DNA of 7,875 nt from NCBI GenBank assembly GCA_009775535.1, contig VSPW01000093.1, positions 1 through 7,875 on the forward strand, given 5' to 3'. Positions 7,136-7,875 of this stretch are shown in pieces. The DNA is from Muribaculaceae bacterium (GTDB lineage: Bacteria > Bacteroidota > Bacteroidia > Bacteroidales > Muribaculaceae). The notes under the pieces are model-generated. The model searched no databases and was not told where the DNA came from. It saw only the letters and a list, made by a program, of their open reading frames with translations. Both the position numbers and the translations under genes were made by a program. Numbering within the stretch: position 1 is the first letter of the stretch; the number at the start of each line of letters is the position of its first letter.

Positions 7136-7875
7136 TTATTTGTAAAGCATACCGTAGTCCCATCCTCCTCCTAGAGCCTTATATATGGATATCAAGGATG
7201 TGAGGGCGTTGTGACGGGCTGTAATTAGAGTGTTCTGGTTGGCCAGGTAGGTCATCTGTGCGTCTACGACATTGGTGAACGCCGACAGGTCGAGCTTATA
7301 CAGGTCAATTGCCAGTTTTAGTGATTTCTTGCATTGTTCCACTACTTCTTCCAGTGATGTGATGTATTGCAGGTTTGCCAGGTACGAGTCCATGGCATTG
7401 TCGGTCTCCGTTACTGCTGTCAGTACTGTGAGGTTGTAGCTGTCTATGGCCGACTGCAGCTGTTCGCGTGCATCGGCCAGTGCATATTTGCGCCCCAGCC
7501 CGTCAAATATTGTCCAAGATATGGTTGGCGCGACGGAATATGTGAAGCTTTGTTTGCTGAAAAGGTCTCCGGCGTTGTGGGCCTGAGTACCGATTGAGCC
7601 ATCGATTCGTAAAGACGGCAGGTATTCTTTTTTTGATATGCCTACCGAGGCTGCTGCTGCATCGATCTGTTCACGGGCTGCCGCTATGTCGGGACGCCGA
7701 GTGAGAAGGTCCAACGGCAGACCGGTGGATATTATCTGTATGCAGCCTGGCATTTCTGACGACGAAGAAACCAGTCCAGTCAATTGCTGAGGGTTTTGGG
7801 CCGTAAGTACAGCCAATGCGTTCACCGATGCCTTTATCTGGCTTTCAAGCATCGGTATAGACGCTATTGTGGAGT
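7136..7875 (-). CDS. OprM/NodT-type outer-membrane efflux channel, C-terminal part (partial)
   Basis: The reading frame is open from the right edge to TAA at 7136-7138, giving about 245 residues, roughly half of a typical 450-480-residue family member. The N-terminal half, signal peptide and operon promoter lie outside the window. The first visible Met at 7852 is internal: the frame continues upstream as STIASIP, and IPMLESQIKASVNALAVL matches the family's IPALE.QI....N.LAVLLG block. GLPLDLLTRRPDIAAAREQI followed by VGISKKEYLPSLRIDGSIG is the NodT/OprM signature (GLPSDLL.RRPDI..AE..L, A.IG.A.A..FP...L.G..G). The end SIYKALGGGWDY corresponds to the family's L.KALGGGW. This trimeric channel forms the outer-membrane exit for the RND pump. 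It precedes the adaptor by 14 bases and the pump by one more gene, so the operon order is channel, adaptor, pump. Whether it is lipidated cannot be seen. Confidence 0.93.
   Translation of the reverse strand, partial: STIASIPMLESQIKASVNALAVLTAQNPQQLTGLVSSSSEMPGCIQIISTGLPLDLLTRRPDIAAAREQIDAAAASVGISKKEYLPSLRIDGSIGTQAHNAGDLFSKQSFTYSVAPTISWTIFDGLGRKYALADAREQLQSAIDSYNLTVLTAVTETDNAMDSYLANLQYITSLEEVVEQCKKSLKLAIDLYKLDLSAFTNVVDAQMTYLANQNTLITARHNALTSLISIYKALGGGWDYGMLYK

Noticed and set aside
7122..7163. Longer adaptor start at ATG 7163
   Set aside because: It overlaps the channel gene and puts 14 residues, including a Lys and an Arg, before an otherwise standard short lipoprotein signal; ATG 7121 fits better.
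1..7875. CRISPR arrays, tRNA/rRNA genes, insertion sequences, phage or defence genes
   Set aside because: Six coding regions account for nearly all bases; no repeated units, transposase motifs or RNA-gene signatures were seen.

Overview
The window looks like a chromosomal segment of a Bacteroidota (order Bacteroidales) bacterium. The evidence is the Bacteroidales-style TolC C-terminus at the left edge, a sigma-54 response regulator/HEVNN-type histidine kinase pair, start codons without Shine-Dalgarno sequences (AT-rich leaders before the adaptor and the regulator), and an exact match to the Bacteroidota -7 promoter box TAnnTTTG. Base composition is a little over half G+C by eye, which is high for Bacteroides itself and would suit a relative such as Muribaculaceae. 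The genus cannot be fixed from the sequence alone.

The left half reads rightward: the last 62 codons of a TolC-family outer-membrane channel (1-191), then after 20 bases an NtrC-type sigma-54 activator (212-1534), then with a 4-base ATGA overlap its membrane histidine kinase (1531-2817). The channel's own adaptor and pump would lie left of the window. The right half reads leftward as a tripartite RND efflux operon: an OprM/NodT-type outer-membrane channel (enters at 7875, ends 7136), a lipoprotein membrane-fusion adaptor (7121-6003) and an AcrB-like HAE1 pump (5995-2819), with gaps of 14 and 7 bases. The two units converge, and their stop codons are separated by one base.

Functionally, the kinase probably phosphorylates Asp51 of the regulator, which would then activate sigma-54 promoters, most plausibly for the exporter on the left and perhaps for the RND operon. 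No convincing sigma-54 promoter is visible here, so the target is inferred. The RND pump would export hydrophobic or amphiphilic compounds across both membranes using proton-motive force. Coding density is almost complete: there is no gene-free stretch over 20 bases, and no RNA gene, mobile element or CRISPR array was seen. I found no clearly novel system. The points worth following are a possible near-leaderless promoter before the regulator, the very short periplasmic loop and cysteine-rich PAS-like region of the kinase, the channel-first order of the RND operon, and two short palindromes at gene junctions.
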